From Richelia sp. CSU_2_1 (GTDB lineage Bacteria; Cyanobacteriota; Cyanobacteriia; Cyanobacteriales; Microcoleaceae): a stretch of DNA of 64,000 nucleotides. Position numbers and translations under genes: made by a program. Every line of letters begins with the position of its first letter. Within the stretch, counting starts at the first letter, position 1. Below are positions 26,401 through 35,230 of the stretch, one piece after another. The DNA lies in assembly GCA_012034575.1 (NCBI GenBank), contig JAAUPF010000013.1:1-64000 (forward strand), written 5' to 3'. The notes under the pieces were generated by a model. It made no database searches. It saw only the letters and a list, made by a program, of their open reading frames with translations, and was not told where the DNA came from.

Positions 26401-28098
26401 TTAAAAAGTTACTCGATCGCGCCACTTATCTAATAACTTATCCCCCACTCCCTGCACCCGGTTGACATCCTCCAACGAAGCAAAAGGCTGCTGTTTTCGC
26501 GCTGCTATTATTTGCTCAGCTAACTTCGCTCCAACTCCCGGTAACGCCTCCAACTCTTCCTGCGTTGCTGAATTTAAATTAATTAACTTTTTCCCAGCAA
26601 TTTGAGGTTTATTCACCGTATTATTTCCTGGCGCTATCGGAGATTTTGAAGCTGTTGGCAATGAATTGCACTCTTGTTTGCGAGCATCAATTTTCTGCTT
26701 GATTCGGGCGGGAATTCCCAAAATAGCACCTTCGTACAGTCGATCGAACTCGCGCTGAAAGTGTGCCGCAACTGTCGGACTTTCAATTACCAAAAGTGTT
26801 TCATCATTGTTGCGATTTGCCGCTTCGCTCCAGTTGTGCGAACCTGTAATTACCGTGTTTGTATCGACAACTCCGAATTTGTGGTGCAGTCGATCGCCCT
26901 TCGGTAATTGAGGCGTTCCCACCGAAGTCAGCGGCTGTTTCCAAGGGCGATTTTCTGCTTCTAACTGACAGTTTTCAATGGCACTTACCCCCATCATATC
27001 CAATCCTTCGCTGTACGATCGATAAATAAAATTCGAGTCAATTAAAGCCCGCACCCCAACTCCTTGTCGGGATCCTTTTTCTAAAGTATTTGCTAGCTGC
27101 TGGTCGGAAAATACAAACAAAGCTAAATCTACAGACTTTTTCGCCATAGCCAAACTTTTATTTATCGAACCGTTTGGGCTGTTTTCCCAAGCTACAGTTT
27201 GAGAAACAGGAGAAAATTGCAGGGCAACTGTTGCATCGCCTACTTTTACTTTCTCCACTTGACGAAAGGGCTTTTTGATGCCAAACTTACTATCAGGTTT
27301 ACCTCCGGGCCCGTCGCCCCACATGATGTTAAATTCTTGAGTAAATAGTTGCGCTAATCGAGCATTTTCTATTTGCAGCAAGTTGTTAGCATTGCCGCGA
27401 CTCTCCGACTCTTTGAAATCTCCGTGGATGTCGCTGGTAGTAAAATTAGCGGAAGTTACAATTACTGTTTTGCCGTCAATTACTGCAAATTTATGGTGCA
27501 TCAAACCGCTGCCTTTAGAACCGTCGGCGGTATCGTCAATTACCGGAATTCCGGCATTTTTGACAATTACCAAAGCATCGTTTTGCTCGATTTCTTCCGG
27601 ACTCAATTTGCCATCTCGATCGACATCGGCCAGCTTGACAAATTCACTATAGCGATCGCGCTCTCTTTCCGGCAACTTTGCCAACTCCTCAGCTTTAAAA
27701 TCGCTCCACGGTCGGCTGTATATATGTTCTATAATGAGTCTCACTTTGACGCCCGATCGCGCCCGATCGGCTAAAGCCCGCGCGATACCGGGCAACCGAA
27801 ACTCCTGAACCGCTACATCCACGGTCGATCGAGCGTTTGCGATGGCAAGGGCGATCGACTTTTCGAGGTCGTCTCCAGGTCGGGTTTGCTGGCGGTAAGG
27901 CTCTGTATAACTTGAAGTGAGGGAATGGTTGAAGTATACTTGCAGCAGCGGGTCTTGAGGCAGCGGCGGCAGGCCCGGAGGCAAATTTTGCTCGTTTTGC
28001 TGCTTTTTTCCACAAGCGGCCAAGCTGATTGCCAGCAGCAGCACCCAACACCAACGGATTAATTTATAATAAAGTTGCGATCGCAAAAATTTAAACAT
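26401..28098 (-). CDS. PLD-like lipoprotein nuclease with EF-hand and HhH
   Basis: This is a 565-residue protein. A lipoprotein signal (LLLAISLAAC) anchors it outside the cytoplasm. Two phospholipase D domains carry HKD motifs: HHKFAVIDGKTVIVTSANF in the first half and HHKFGVVDTNTVITGSHNW in the second. A canonical 12-residue EF-hand loop (DVDRDGKLSPEE) is inserted in the first PLD domain. The C-terminus is a ComEA-like helix-hairpin-helix DNA-binding pair (INLNSATQEELEALPGVG). The domain set fits a surface nuclease that binds DNA and may need calcium. I chose the ATG at 28098; the frame extends upstream only with a TTG and without a signal. Confidence 0.85.
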   Translation of the reverse strand: MFKFLRSQLYYKLIRWCWVLLLAISLAACGKKQQNEQNLPPGLPPLPQDPLLQVYFNHSLTSSYTEPYRQQTRPGDDLEKSIALAIANARSTVDVAVQEFRLPGIARALADRARSGVKVRLIIEHIYSRPWSDFKAEELAKLPERERDRYSEFVKLADVDRDGKLSPEEIEQNDALVIVKNAGIPVIDDTADGSKGSGLMHHKFAVIDGKTVIVTSANFTTSDIHGDFKESESRGNANNLLQIENARLAQLFTQEFNIMWGDGPGGKPDSKFGIKKPFRQVEKVKVGDATVALQFSPVSQTVAWENSPNGSINKSLAMAKKSVDLALFVFSDQQLANTLEKGSRQGVGVRALIDSNFIYRSYSEGLDMMGVSAIENCQLEAENRPWKQPLTSVGTPQLPKGDRLHHKFGVVDTNTVITGSHNWSEAANRNNDETLLVIESPTVAAHFQREFDRLYEGAILGIPARIKQKIDARKQECNSLPTASKSPIAPGNNTVNKPQIAGKKLINLNSATQEELEALPGVGAKLAEQIIAARKQQPFASLEDVNRVQGVGDKLLDKWRDRVTF

Positions 28099-28275
28099 TA
28101 CTTGGAGATTGTAGCCGTCCGACAGTTCAAACCTATCCGATAATAAAGTCAAGAACTACTCACTTTAAAGAAGGGGATAGATTTTGCGTCTTGTAAGACT
28201 GCCTCGGGGCCGGGAAGCATCGCGGGTGGGGTAGCAGCATTGAGGGGCGTGGGTCAGACCCGATATAGCTGCTTT

Positions 28276-28677
28276 ATGGCTAAAAGAAAAACACTTTTTC
28301 CGTGCGGTCACAAGGGATATGGTAAAGCGTGCCATCGCTGCACGCAAGAGTTGGCAGCGCAACAGCAATACGTTCAAGTGATGGCGGAAAAAAAATCGAA
28401 GAAACAGGAGAAGGAAGCATCATTTGACAGAGATATCATCAATCTTAGAGGTCTGCCCGACCATGTAGTTGTCAAAGCTCGCGCTATTATAGCAGCTTTG
28501 GGCGAAAACAAAAATTACAGGGATTTCGGCGGCAAACGCTTGCGCCACAACCGTTTTATTGTGAGTATTCCTATCGGGCGCAACTACAGAATGCTGTGCG
28601 AAGATTGCGGTACTTTCTTAATTCCCCAAAAAGTTTTGTCGCATGAAGACTACAACGTCTGCAAGCCAGGAAGTTAG
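28276..28677 (+). CDS. Small zinc-binding protein (DUF7682-like)
   Basis: This is a 133-residue protein starting MAKRKTLFPCGHKG, with a CGHKGYGKACHRC zinc knuckle at about 10-22. RGLPDHVVVKARAII and GGKRLRHNRFIVSIPIGRNYRML follow, then a second Cys pair CEDCG. The conserved cyanobacterial family was named DUF7682 as far as I recall; the function is unknown. The basic GKRLRHNRF segment could contact nucleic acid. I use ATG 28276 because the family motif starts there. Confidence 0.75.
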   Translation: MAKRKTLFPCGHKGYGKACHRCTQELAAQQQYVQVMAEKKSKKQEKEASFDRDIINLRGLPDHVVVKARAIIAALGENKNYRDFGGKRLRHNRFIVSIPIGRNYRMLCEDCGTFLIPQKVLSHEDYNVCKPGS

Positions 28678-28911
28678 TCAGTTGATAGTTGACAGTTGAT
28701 AGTTGACAGTTGATAGTTGATAGTTGACAGTTGTAGTGCGAGCGTCCTCGCTCGCGATCGTCAGTCATTAGTCATTAGTTATTAGTTATTAGTTATTGGG
28801 AATGACAAATTAAAAACTTTTTTCTCTTTCTTCTTCCTTCTTCCTTCTTTCTTCTTCCTTCTGCCTTCTGCCTTCTGCCTTCTGCCTTCTTCCTTCATTA
28901 CTTATAAATCA
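28678..28911. repeat. AGTTGACAGTTGATAG and TTCTGCC tandem tracts
   Basis: Two low-complexity tracts: GTTGATAGTTGACA units (28680-28735), ATTAGTTATTAGTT units (28765-28798), and TTCTTCC/TTCTGCC units (28826-28897) just before the cysteine desulfurase start. Confidence 0.8.
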
Positions 28912-30108
28912 ATGCAAATTTACCTCGACTACAGCGCTACGACGCCCGCACGCCCAGAAGCAATTCAAGCAATGCAAACAGCGATGATTCAAGAATGGGG
29001 AAATCCTTCCAGCTTGCACGAATGGGGGCAAAGGGCTGCAACAACTTTAGAATTGGCAAGAATGCAGGTGGCTAGCCTGATTAACGCGCAGCCGGAATCG
29101 CTGATTTTTACTTCCGGCGGTACTGAAGCTAACAATTTGGCAATTATGGGAATTGCCCGACTTTATCGGCAGCCGCAGCATATTATTATTTCCAGCGTAG
29201 AACATTCTGCGATCGCCGAACCAGTGAACCAACTAGAAAATTGGGGTTGGAAAGTAACGCGATTGCCCGTTGACAGATTCGGGCGAGTTAATCCCGTGGA
29301 TTTGCAGGCGTCGCTGCGATCGAATACTGTTTTAATATCGGTAATTTACGGTCAAAGTGAAGTAGGAACTCTGCAACCGATCGAAACATTAGGAAACATC
29401 GCGCGCGATCGCAATATTATTTTTCACGTCGATGCAGTTCAAGTTGCCGGCAGACTGCCCGTAGACGTACAAAAACTGCCCGTAGATTTGCTTTCCCTTT
29501 CGAGTCACAAGCTTTACGGGCCGCAAGGTGCGGGGGCGCTTTACGTCCGCAATGGCATAGAATTAATGCCGATTTTAGGCGGTGGCGGGCAAGAATTGAA
29601 ACTGCGATCCGGCACGCAAGCGGTGCCGGTAATTGCAGGTTTTGGGGCGGCGGCGGAACTGGCTTTGCAGGAAATTCCTGTAGAAATGCCGAGATTAATT
29701 GCCCTGCGCGATCGACTTTTCGATCGATTGTCTGATGTGCCCTGTTTGGTGCCCACGGGCGATCGAATTCACCGCTTGCCACACCACGTTAGTTTTTGTG
29801 TTATCTCGGGAAAGGTAACGGGTAAAACTTTGGTGCGACAGCTAAATTTAGCTGGAATTGGTATTAGTTCAGGTTCGGCTTGCAACAGCGGCAAACTCAC
29901 TGCCAGTCCCGTATTGTTAGCGATGGGATATACTGAAACTGCTGCTGTGGGCGGCATTCGCTTGACTTTAGGACGGCAGACAACAGAAGCTGATATTGAT
30001 TGGACGGCGATCGTCCTCAAGCAGATTTTGGAAAGATTATCGGCTTGTAGTGGGGATTTTAGTCCTCCGAATTGGATGCGGGCTAAAGTCCTGACTGCGA
30101 ACAGTTAA
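28912..30108 (+). CDS. Cysteine desulfurase (NifS/IscS family)
   Basis: This is a 398-residue PLP enzyme that takes sulfur from cysteine for Fe-S clusters and thiolated tRNA. The PLP Lys is K200 in SLSSHKLYGPQG, and the persulphide Cys is C324 in SSGSACNSGK. The N-terminal YLDYSATTPARPEA and TSGGTEANNLAI are standard. The fold is complete by about residue 380. The last 20 residues (ACSGDFSPPNWMRAKVLTANS) come from a GGACT(A)AAGTCCT-type repeat that recurs just downstream, so the original stop seems to have been replaced. Confidence 0.92.
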   Translation: MQIYLDYSATTPARPEAIQAMQTAMIQEWGNPSSLHEWGQRAATTLELARMQVASLINAQPESLIFTSGGTEANNLAIMGIARLYRQPQHIIISSVEHSAIAEPVNQLENWGWKVTRLPVDRFGRVNPVDLQASLRSNTVLISVIYGQSEVGTLQPIETLGNIARDRNIIFHVDAVQVAGRLPVDVQKLPVDLLSLSSHKLYGPQGAGALYVRNGIELMPILGGGGQELKLRSGTQAVPVIAGFGAAAELALQEIPVEMPRLIALRDRLFDRLSDVPCLVPTGDRIHRLPHHVSFCVISGKVTGKTLVRQLNLAGIGISSGSACNSGKLTASPVLLAMGYTETAAVGGIRLTLGRQTTEADIDWTAIVLKQILERLSACSGDFSPPNWMRAKVLTANS

Positions 30109-30245
30109 TCGGTTTGTAGTTAGGACTGAAGTCCTCCGAATGGATGCGGACTAAAGTCCTGACTGCGAACAATTAGTAATTAGTTTATTGTCTTAAATTG
30201 TTTTCACGCAAGTCCTGGTAAATTCCCTCACCGCAAAGCTTAATT

Positions 30246-31562
30246 ATGACAATCGCAGTCGAATCGCAGCAGACATCATATTTCACGATCGCAGGTGATA
30301 TTCCCTTAGATATAGCTGAAGGTACTTTAATTTCGGTTACGAGAAATCAACCATTAAAAATTTACTCCCTTGGGTTTCAACCAGCCAAATCAATTCCAGA
30401 GATTCCTCGCTGGTTTTTACAAAAATATCTTAAATCTTCATCTAATATACTTGAACCATTTGCTGGATCTGGTACTTCTATAATAGAAGCTTTAAAACAT
30501 CAAATAGAAGTAGATTGGCTGGATTATCACCCTCTAAGTCGTTTAATTTGTAGCGTCAAAACTACTTATTTCTCGGCTGCGGAAGTTTTAGAACAAGCTG
30601 AGAAAATTATTGAGAGTTCGGCTTTTTATAAACAAGCACCCGAAACAGTCAATTTTGCTAATAAAGATTTTTGGTTTCAAAAACCCGTACAAGAAGGTTT
30701 AGAAATTTTGAAAGAGCTAATTTTAGCATCTTCTCTAACAACACAACCAGTTTTATGGTTGGCATTTGCATCGACCGTAAGAAAGACTTCTAATATGAAT
30801 GATGGAATGCTGCTTGCTGCTAGACGTTCTCATATTAAAGAGATACCGCAATTTTCCCGCGAGGATGTATTTAATTATTTTAAATTCTACGCTGAAAAAG
30901 CAGCAGATGCTATTAGTGAATGGTATAATTTAGTGGGCGACCTGAGGATTAACGCTCGAAAGTTACCTTGGCAAAATGCACTAGATATAACTGGAGATTG
31001 CCTCTACGATGCTATTGTCACTTCTCCGCCTTACATCAACGCAATTGATTATGTTTGGGCTACAAAATTCGAGCTTCATTGGTTGAATATGGTTGAGAGC
31101 GATCGAGATAGACTGAACTTATACGCGAATGAAATCGGTACAGAGAGAATACCGAAAGTAGAGTGTAAAGAACTTGGCAAAACTAATTTGAAATATCTCG
31201 ATCGCTTAATAGAAGATATCTATACGGGCAAAAAATATCAAGCATCTAAAGGTCAAAATCAATTAAGATCGAGAGTTGCGTACAAGTATTTTATGGATAT
31301 GAAGAAACATTTTATTAGGAGTTTTGAGTGTTTGCGATCGGGTGGATATTATTGCTTTACAATAGGTGATACGAGTCGAATTTGCGGGGTTGACATTCCC
31401 GTCGCTTCCCTTCTCGCTGAAATCGCCTGTGAGGTGGGTTTCCGCAAACAATTTCATTTTCACTTGCTGTTAAAGAATCGCAAATTGAACCTACCAAGAA
31501 ATGTAGATTGGGCGGGAACAATCAAACATGATACAATAATAGTTTTGGAGAAAGCTGTTTGA
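30246..31562 (+). CDS. DNA methyltransferase (SPPY type)
   Basis: This is a 438-residue amino-methyltransferase. Motif I LEPFAGSGTSI at 70-80 binds AdoMet, and catalytic motif IV TSPPY at 259-263 points to N4-cytosine or N6-adenine methylation (SPPY favours m4C). Motif I precedes motif IV. No intact restriction gene is adjacent; its TGA overlaps the ATG of a short, frameshifted ORF (31562). A + T content is higher than in neighbours, which fits acquired DNA. It may be an orphan methylase or the remains of a restriction-modification pair. Confidence 0.88.
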   Translation: MTIAVESQQTSYFTIAGDIPLDIAEGTLISVTRNQPLKIYSLGFQPAKSIPEIPRWFLQKYLKSSSNILEPFAGSGTSIIEALKHQIEVDWLDYHPLSRLICSVKTTYFSAAEVLEQAEKIIESSAFYKQAPETVNFANKDFWFQKPVQEGLEILKELILASSLTTQPVLWLAFASTVRKTSNMNDGMLLAARRSHIKEIPQFSREDVFNYFKFYAEKAADAISEWYNLVGDLRINARKLPWQNALDITGDCLYDAIVTSPPYINAIDYVWATKFELHWLNMVESDRDRLNLYANEIGTERIPKVECKELGKTNLKYLDRLIEDIYTGKKYQASKGQNQLRSRVAYKYFMDMKKHFIRSFECLRSGGYYCFTIGDTSRICGVDIPVASLLAEIACEVGFRKQFHFHLLLKNRKLNLPRNVDWAGTIKHDTIIVLEKAV

Positions 31563-31707
31563 TGAAGATTGACGATCTTAACAATTCGTTGGACAGTATA
31601 TTAATGCAGTAAATTATTGTATTGTAGGTGGTTGGAGAGTTATCTCCGGTAGCGATACTTACGATTACATTTATCAAATTACCGAATTCGATTTGCAAAC
31701 ATGGTAA
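31562..31707 (+). pseudogene. Frameshifted ORF coupled to methyltransferase
   Basis: The ATG overlaps the methyltransferase stop (TGATG). The first frame gives MKIDDLNNSLDSILMQ-stop. One extra A near 31580 would instead give a single 48-residue protein: MKIDDLKQFVGQYINAV, then a part containing IVGGWRVISGSDTYDY and ending EFDLQTW. The second half has strongly protein-like composition. It could be a small accessory protein or the N-terminus of a lost restriction gene. Confidence 0.45.
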
Positions 31708-31745
31708 CAAGCCCGAAGAAATTTATATGGGGTCATACCTTAAAC

Positions 31746-32810
31746 ATGAATTCCCAAGATATTCTCAATTGTACGGAAACTTACTTGCAAAAGTTCGTCG
31801 CACCTCAAGCCGAAATTATCGACACCAACTCTGAAGCGCTAGCAACAGCAATTGACGGATTGGAAGCTCGATCGCTCTTAGCTTTGCGAGTTCCCCAATA
31901 CTGGGGCGGACTCGATATCGATCCGGAAACTTTCGATCGACATCAAGAATCGATCGCCCGTTATTCCGGTGCTTTATGGTTTTTGCAAGCCCAACACCAC
32001 AGCGCTACTTCCATGCTAGCAGCCAGCGATAACGAAATGCTGAAAAACAAAGATTTGCCCGCGATCGCGCGAGGAGAATTGCGATTGGGTGTGGGGTTTT
32101 CTCACTTACGGCGATCGGGCAATCCTGTTGTTACCGCCACTCCCGCAAAAGACGGCTATTTACTATCGGGAACTATTCCTTGGGTAACGGGTTTGGGATT
32201 ATTTCACAAGTTTATTTTAGCTGCAACTCTCCCGGACGATCGGGCTGTTTTCGGTATGGTTCCTTTTGCCAATTTTGCAGGCGAATGCGGTACGATAACT
32301 TGCAGCGAACCGATGGAATTAATATCCATGAGTTCCACCAAAACTGTTACCGCAACTCTCGATAATTACTTGCTGCACGAATCGCAAATAATTTCCTTGA
32401 AACCCGCAGGCTGGATTGCCGAAAGCGATCGCAAAAATGTGCTAAAATCTATCCCAGCTACTTTAGGCTGCATTCGCGCTGGATTGGATGCAATTAACTC
32501 AGTAGCAAGCAGTAAAAATTCACCTGCAATCTCAGCCGCCAGCCACAAATTAGAGGAAAAGTTCGATCGATTAAAAACTAATTTTAACCAAGCTGAAAAT
32601 TGCTCGTTTGCCGAAGAATTAGCACTGCGCGCAGAGGCGATAGATTTAGCGATGCGTTGCGGGCAAGCAGCAGTTACAGTTTCTGCCGGTGCGGCTAACA
32701 GCATCACGCACGCGGCCGGCAGAATTTACCGCGAAGCTTTAGTTTATACTGTGACAGGCCAAACAAAAGATGTCATGGCAGCAACGCTCGATCGAATCTT
32801 AAATAGTTGA
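31746..32810 (+). CDS. Acyl-CoA dehydrogenase-like flavoprotein
   Basis: This is a 354-residue protein of the acyl-CoA dehydrogenase superfamily. The helical N-domain, FHKFILAAT/ITCSEPMEL middle beta domain and helical C-domain (AGAANSITHAAGRIYREALVYTVTG) are present. The C-domain's final motif resembles the region that holds the flavin and end of the active site. The catalytic base cannot be placed. ATG 31746 is chosen over TTG/ATG codons in the preceding satellite ORF. The substrate is unknown; many such cyanobacterial proteins act in unusual monooxygenase or desulfurisation-like reactions. Confidence 0.75.
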   Translation: MNSQDILNCTETYLQKFVAPQAEIIDTNSEALATAIDGLEARSLLALRVPQYWGGLDIDPETFDRHQESIARYSGALWFLQAQHHSATSMLAASDNEMLKNKDLPAIARGELRLGVGFSHLRRSGNPVVTATPAKDGYLLSGTIPWVTGLGLFHKFILAATLPDDRAVFGMVPFANFAGECGTITCSEPMELISMSSTKTVTATLDNYLLHESQIISLKPAGWIAESDRKNVLKSIPATLGCIRAGLDAINSVASSKNSPAISAASHKLEEKFDRLKTNFNQAENCSFAEELALRAEAIDLAMRCGQAAVTVSAGAANSITHAAGRIYREALVYTVTGQTKDVMAATLDRILNS

Positions 32811-32811
32811 T

Positions 32812-32938
32812 AGTTGGTAATTGGTAATTGGTAATTGGTAATTGGTAATTGGTAATTGGTAATTCTCCCAATCTCTCGATCGAACAACCTAAAACCTAAA
32901 ACCTAAAACCTAAAACCTAAAACCTAAAACCTAAAACT
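32812..32938. repeat. GGTAATT and CCTAAAA tandem repeats
   Basis: About seven units of GGTAATT (32815-32864) and seven of CCTAAAA (32888-32936), directly before the cyclase start. The GGTAATT array recurs at 53359-53392. Too short-period for CRISPR. Confidence 0.9.
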
Positions 32939-33679
32939 ATGACTGACTTAAATTCACCTAACCTCAAGACGATCGCCTATACTAAGATTATAGATTTAAC
33001 CCAGACAATTCATCCAAATATTCCCATTTGGCCCGGCGATCCGCCCGTACAATTTGAAACAGTATCTCAGATCGAAACCGAAGGCTATTACCTGCGCAAA
33101 TTTTCAATGGGCGAACATAGCGGCACTCACATTAACGCACCCAACAGCTTTGATTCTACAGGAATGGGAATTGATAATTATTCGCCGCAGTCGCTAGTTT
33201 CTCCGGCAATTGTTATCGATATTCGCGATCGCACTTTTGCCAATCCCGATCCCAATCCCGATTATACTTTAACAATCGATGATGTGTTGAATTGGGAACA
33301 GCAGCACGGCAGGATTGAAGCGAGCAATCTAGTTTTATTATATACTGGATGGCAAGCAAAATGGCACGACGATCGAGCATTTTTCAATCGGGACAATCGC
33401 GGAATTTGCCACTTTCCCGGATTTAGTGAAGCAACTGCTCGATTTTTGCTAGAAGAAAGATCGATCGCGGGTATTGGCACCGATACTCACGGAGTAGATC
33501 CGGGACGGGATACAAGTTTTGTGGTTAACAAAATGGTATTGCAGCAACAGCGAATCGTCTTGGAAAATTTAGGAAATCTCGATCGATTGCCTCCCAAAGG
33601 GATAACATTAGTTATCGGCATTTTGCGCCTAGTCGGAGGTTCTGGTTCGCCCGTATCGGCAATCGCTTTTGTGACTTGA
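32939..33679 (+). CDS. Cyclase/kynurenine formamidase-like hydrolase
   Basis: This is a 246-residue member of the cyclase (KynB-like) family of metal-dependent hydrolases. The signature HSGTHINAP (usually HXGTHXDXP) is present near residue 60. It lacks the usual following His (here NSFDS), so one metal ligand may be changed. IDLTQTIHPNIPIWPGDPP opens the domain, and DTHGVDPG is the second conserved patch. The substrate is uncertain; kynurenine formamidase is only one possibility. Confidence 0.8.
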   Translation: MTDLNSPNLKTIAYTKIIDLTQTIHPNIPIWPGDPPVQFETVSQIETEGYYLRKFSMGEHSGTHINAPNSFDSTGMGIDNYSPQSLVSPAIVIDIRDRTFANPDPNPDYTLTIDDVLNWEQQHGRIEASNLVLLYTGWQAKWHDDRAFFNRDNRGICHFPGFSEATARFLLEERSIAGIGTDTHGVDPGRDTSFVVNKMVLQQQRIVLENLGNLDRLPPKGITLVIGILRLVGGSGSPVSAIAFVT

Positions 33680-33834
33680 CTTCATGTCAAATTTGTTCGG
33701 AGTGAGGACTTCAGTCTTCAGCTTCAGAGGATTAAAATCCTCACTACAAACAACAGTTGAATAAACGATTGCTTCAATGCGATCGCCATGACATATAATA
33801 ATCTAAAAGCACGATCGAAAACAATTTAAAATTA
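33680..33834. repeat. AGGACTTCAGTCTTC repeat
   Basis: Contains one GTGAGGACTTCAGTC unit and an inverted GATTAAAATCCTCACTAC unit that can pair with it, the same dispersed family as at 210, 22102, 26380 and 30110. Confidence 0.6.
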
Positions 33835-34581
33835 ATGACACAACTGCCCACCGATCTCAACGAGGCGATCGCCCAATCCAGACAAGCAACTGCTGCAGCA
33901 CTTGCCGATGGCAAAACCTTACTGCAAGTTGAATTAGTATTCCCAGAAATCGCACTGCAAGCACAGTCAATTACCCTCCAATTCCTCCCAGAATTTGAAT
34001 CAATTTACTCCGGAGTCAAAGTCTTTTTTCCCGACACCGGTGCAGCAGCCCTCGCCCGCCGCGACTGGGGAAAAACAGAGTTTAAAGTTACAGATTTAGG
34101 CAGCAGCCGATCGCCCGTTCAAGATAAAATAGCGCCGGAAGACGAACTGTTTTTGATAATCAATCCCGCAGCCGTAGAAGTAGCCCAAGTCGAACAACTG
34201 TCAATCGCCGCGGGCGATCGTCCGGTAATCCTGCTCAACCCGCGCCTCGAAGATGTTGCTACCATAGGCATAGGCTATGCCGGCCGCCAACTGCGCGATC
34301 GCTTCCTCAACAAAATTGAATCCTGCTACTACATCCGGCCTTTAGAAAATGCAGCCATTTTCCGCTGCTATCCCCAATCGTGGCAAGTTTGGCTAGAAGT
34401 CAATGACGAATACCAACTAATTTCCGAAACTGCCCAAAAGCCGATCGGCGAAGATTTAGATCGGATTATTGCCAAAGCCCTCGGTACCGACAGTCCCGAC
34501 TCGCCTCAACCAGCAAAACCGTTAAAAAAGAAAGGTTTTTTGGCAGAACTTCAGACGATGTTCAAAACCTTGACCCGCTAA
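33835..34581 (+). CDS. DUF1995 family protein
   Basis: This is a 248-residue soluble protein with the DUF1995 hallmarks VELVFPEIALQAQSI, VFFPDTGAAALARRDWG and LRDRFLNKIESCYYIRPLENAA. Plant homologues (LPA3-type) help photosystem II assembly; the cyanobacterial role is less clear. The C-terminal 35 residues (PAKPLKKKGFLAELQ) are basic and likely flexible. A hairpin ending in T residues follows the gene (34616-34680). Confidence 0.85.
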   Translation: MTQLPTDLNEAIAQSRQATAAALADGKTLLQVELVFPEIALQAQSITLQFLPEFESIYSGVKVFFPDTGAAALARRDWGKTEFKVTDLGSSRSPVQDKIAPEDELFLIINPAAVEVAQVEQLSIAAGDRPVILLNPRLEDVATIGIGYAGRQLRDRFLNKIESCYYIRPLENAAIFRCYPQSWQVWLEVNDEYQLISETAQKPIGEDLDRIIAKALGTDSPDSPQPAKPLKKKGFLAELQTMFKTLTR

Positions 34582-34615
34582 ACGCCGTTCGATCGAACAA
34601 ATATTAACGTCAGTA

Positions 34616-34680
34616 AACCCGGTTTCTCCACAAAATCCTTGGTTCGGACGATCGAGATCGAAATACAAACCGGGTTTTTG
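34616..34680 (+). terminator. Hairpin after DUF1995 gene
   Basis: AAACCCGGTTT (34616-34626) and AAACCGGGTTTTT (34667-34679) are inverted arms with a T run. The loop of about 40 bases is long, so it may be a repeat rather than a classical terminator, but the position fits transcript end. Confidence 0.5.
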
Positions 34681-35230
34681 ACCCCGCCCGCACCAACCCT
34701 CAAATATAGCAATCGCCCAGACAGTTAGGACATTCTAGATCGTCCAAACCGTTACTATTATTCCCTCGGACTTCTGCCTTCTGCCTTCTGCCTTCTGCTA
34801 TAACAGCTTGCCAGTCCGATCGTGAGTAGCAATTCAAAGAGAAACTGGCGAACTTCACTCAATCTTCATAACAAGCCGTATAATAGATAACACCTTCTTA
34901 GGTTGGCAAAAAATCAGAGAAAAAATCAAAGGAACATTAAATGCCCGCGAAGGCCTTTGATTGCGGCGCTGGAAACAGGGGAAATAATTTACGTAAGTTA
35001 ACCGCTACAGGCACTTGTTAAAAGTGTCCGGAGTCTGGGATCGAAGTAAAGAAAAAAACAGATCGTTAGAGTGCAAAACTGCCAGAATCGTTGTGAATGC
35101 ACGAAGGATAGGAATGTAGCTAGCGATCGGGTAAGAAAAATTAGAACCCGCACTGGAAATTGCGATCGGCGTGGGGGATGTATCGCTAACTACTAATTTG
35201 TGTTTAAAACCAGGAAGCCAGATAAGCACA
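34681..35230. other. Intergenic region
   Basis: No convincing gene. It holds a GGACATTCTAGATCG element also seen near 22405, a short TTCTGCC tract (34767-34798) and a GCCCGCGAAGGCCTTTG patch. The minus-strand 74-residue frame is not convincing. Confidence 0.4.

Noticed and set aside
32815-32938. GGTAATT/CCTAAAA arrays as possible CRISPR or iterons
   Set aside because: The period is only 7 bases with no spacers; simple tandem repeats.
35005-35229. 74-residue minus-strand frame before the phosphatase
   Set aside because: It overlaps the likely phosphatase promoter and looks like a chance frame.
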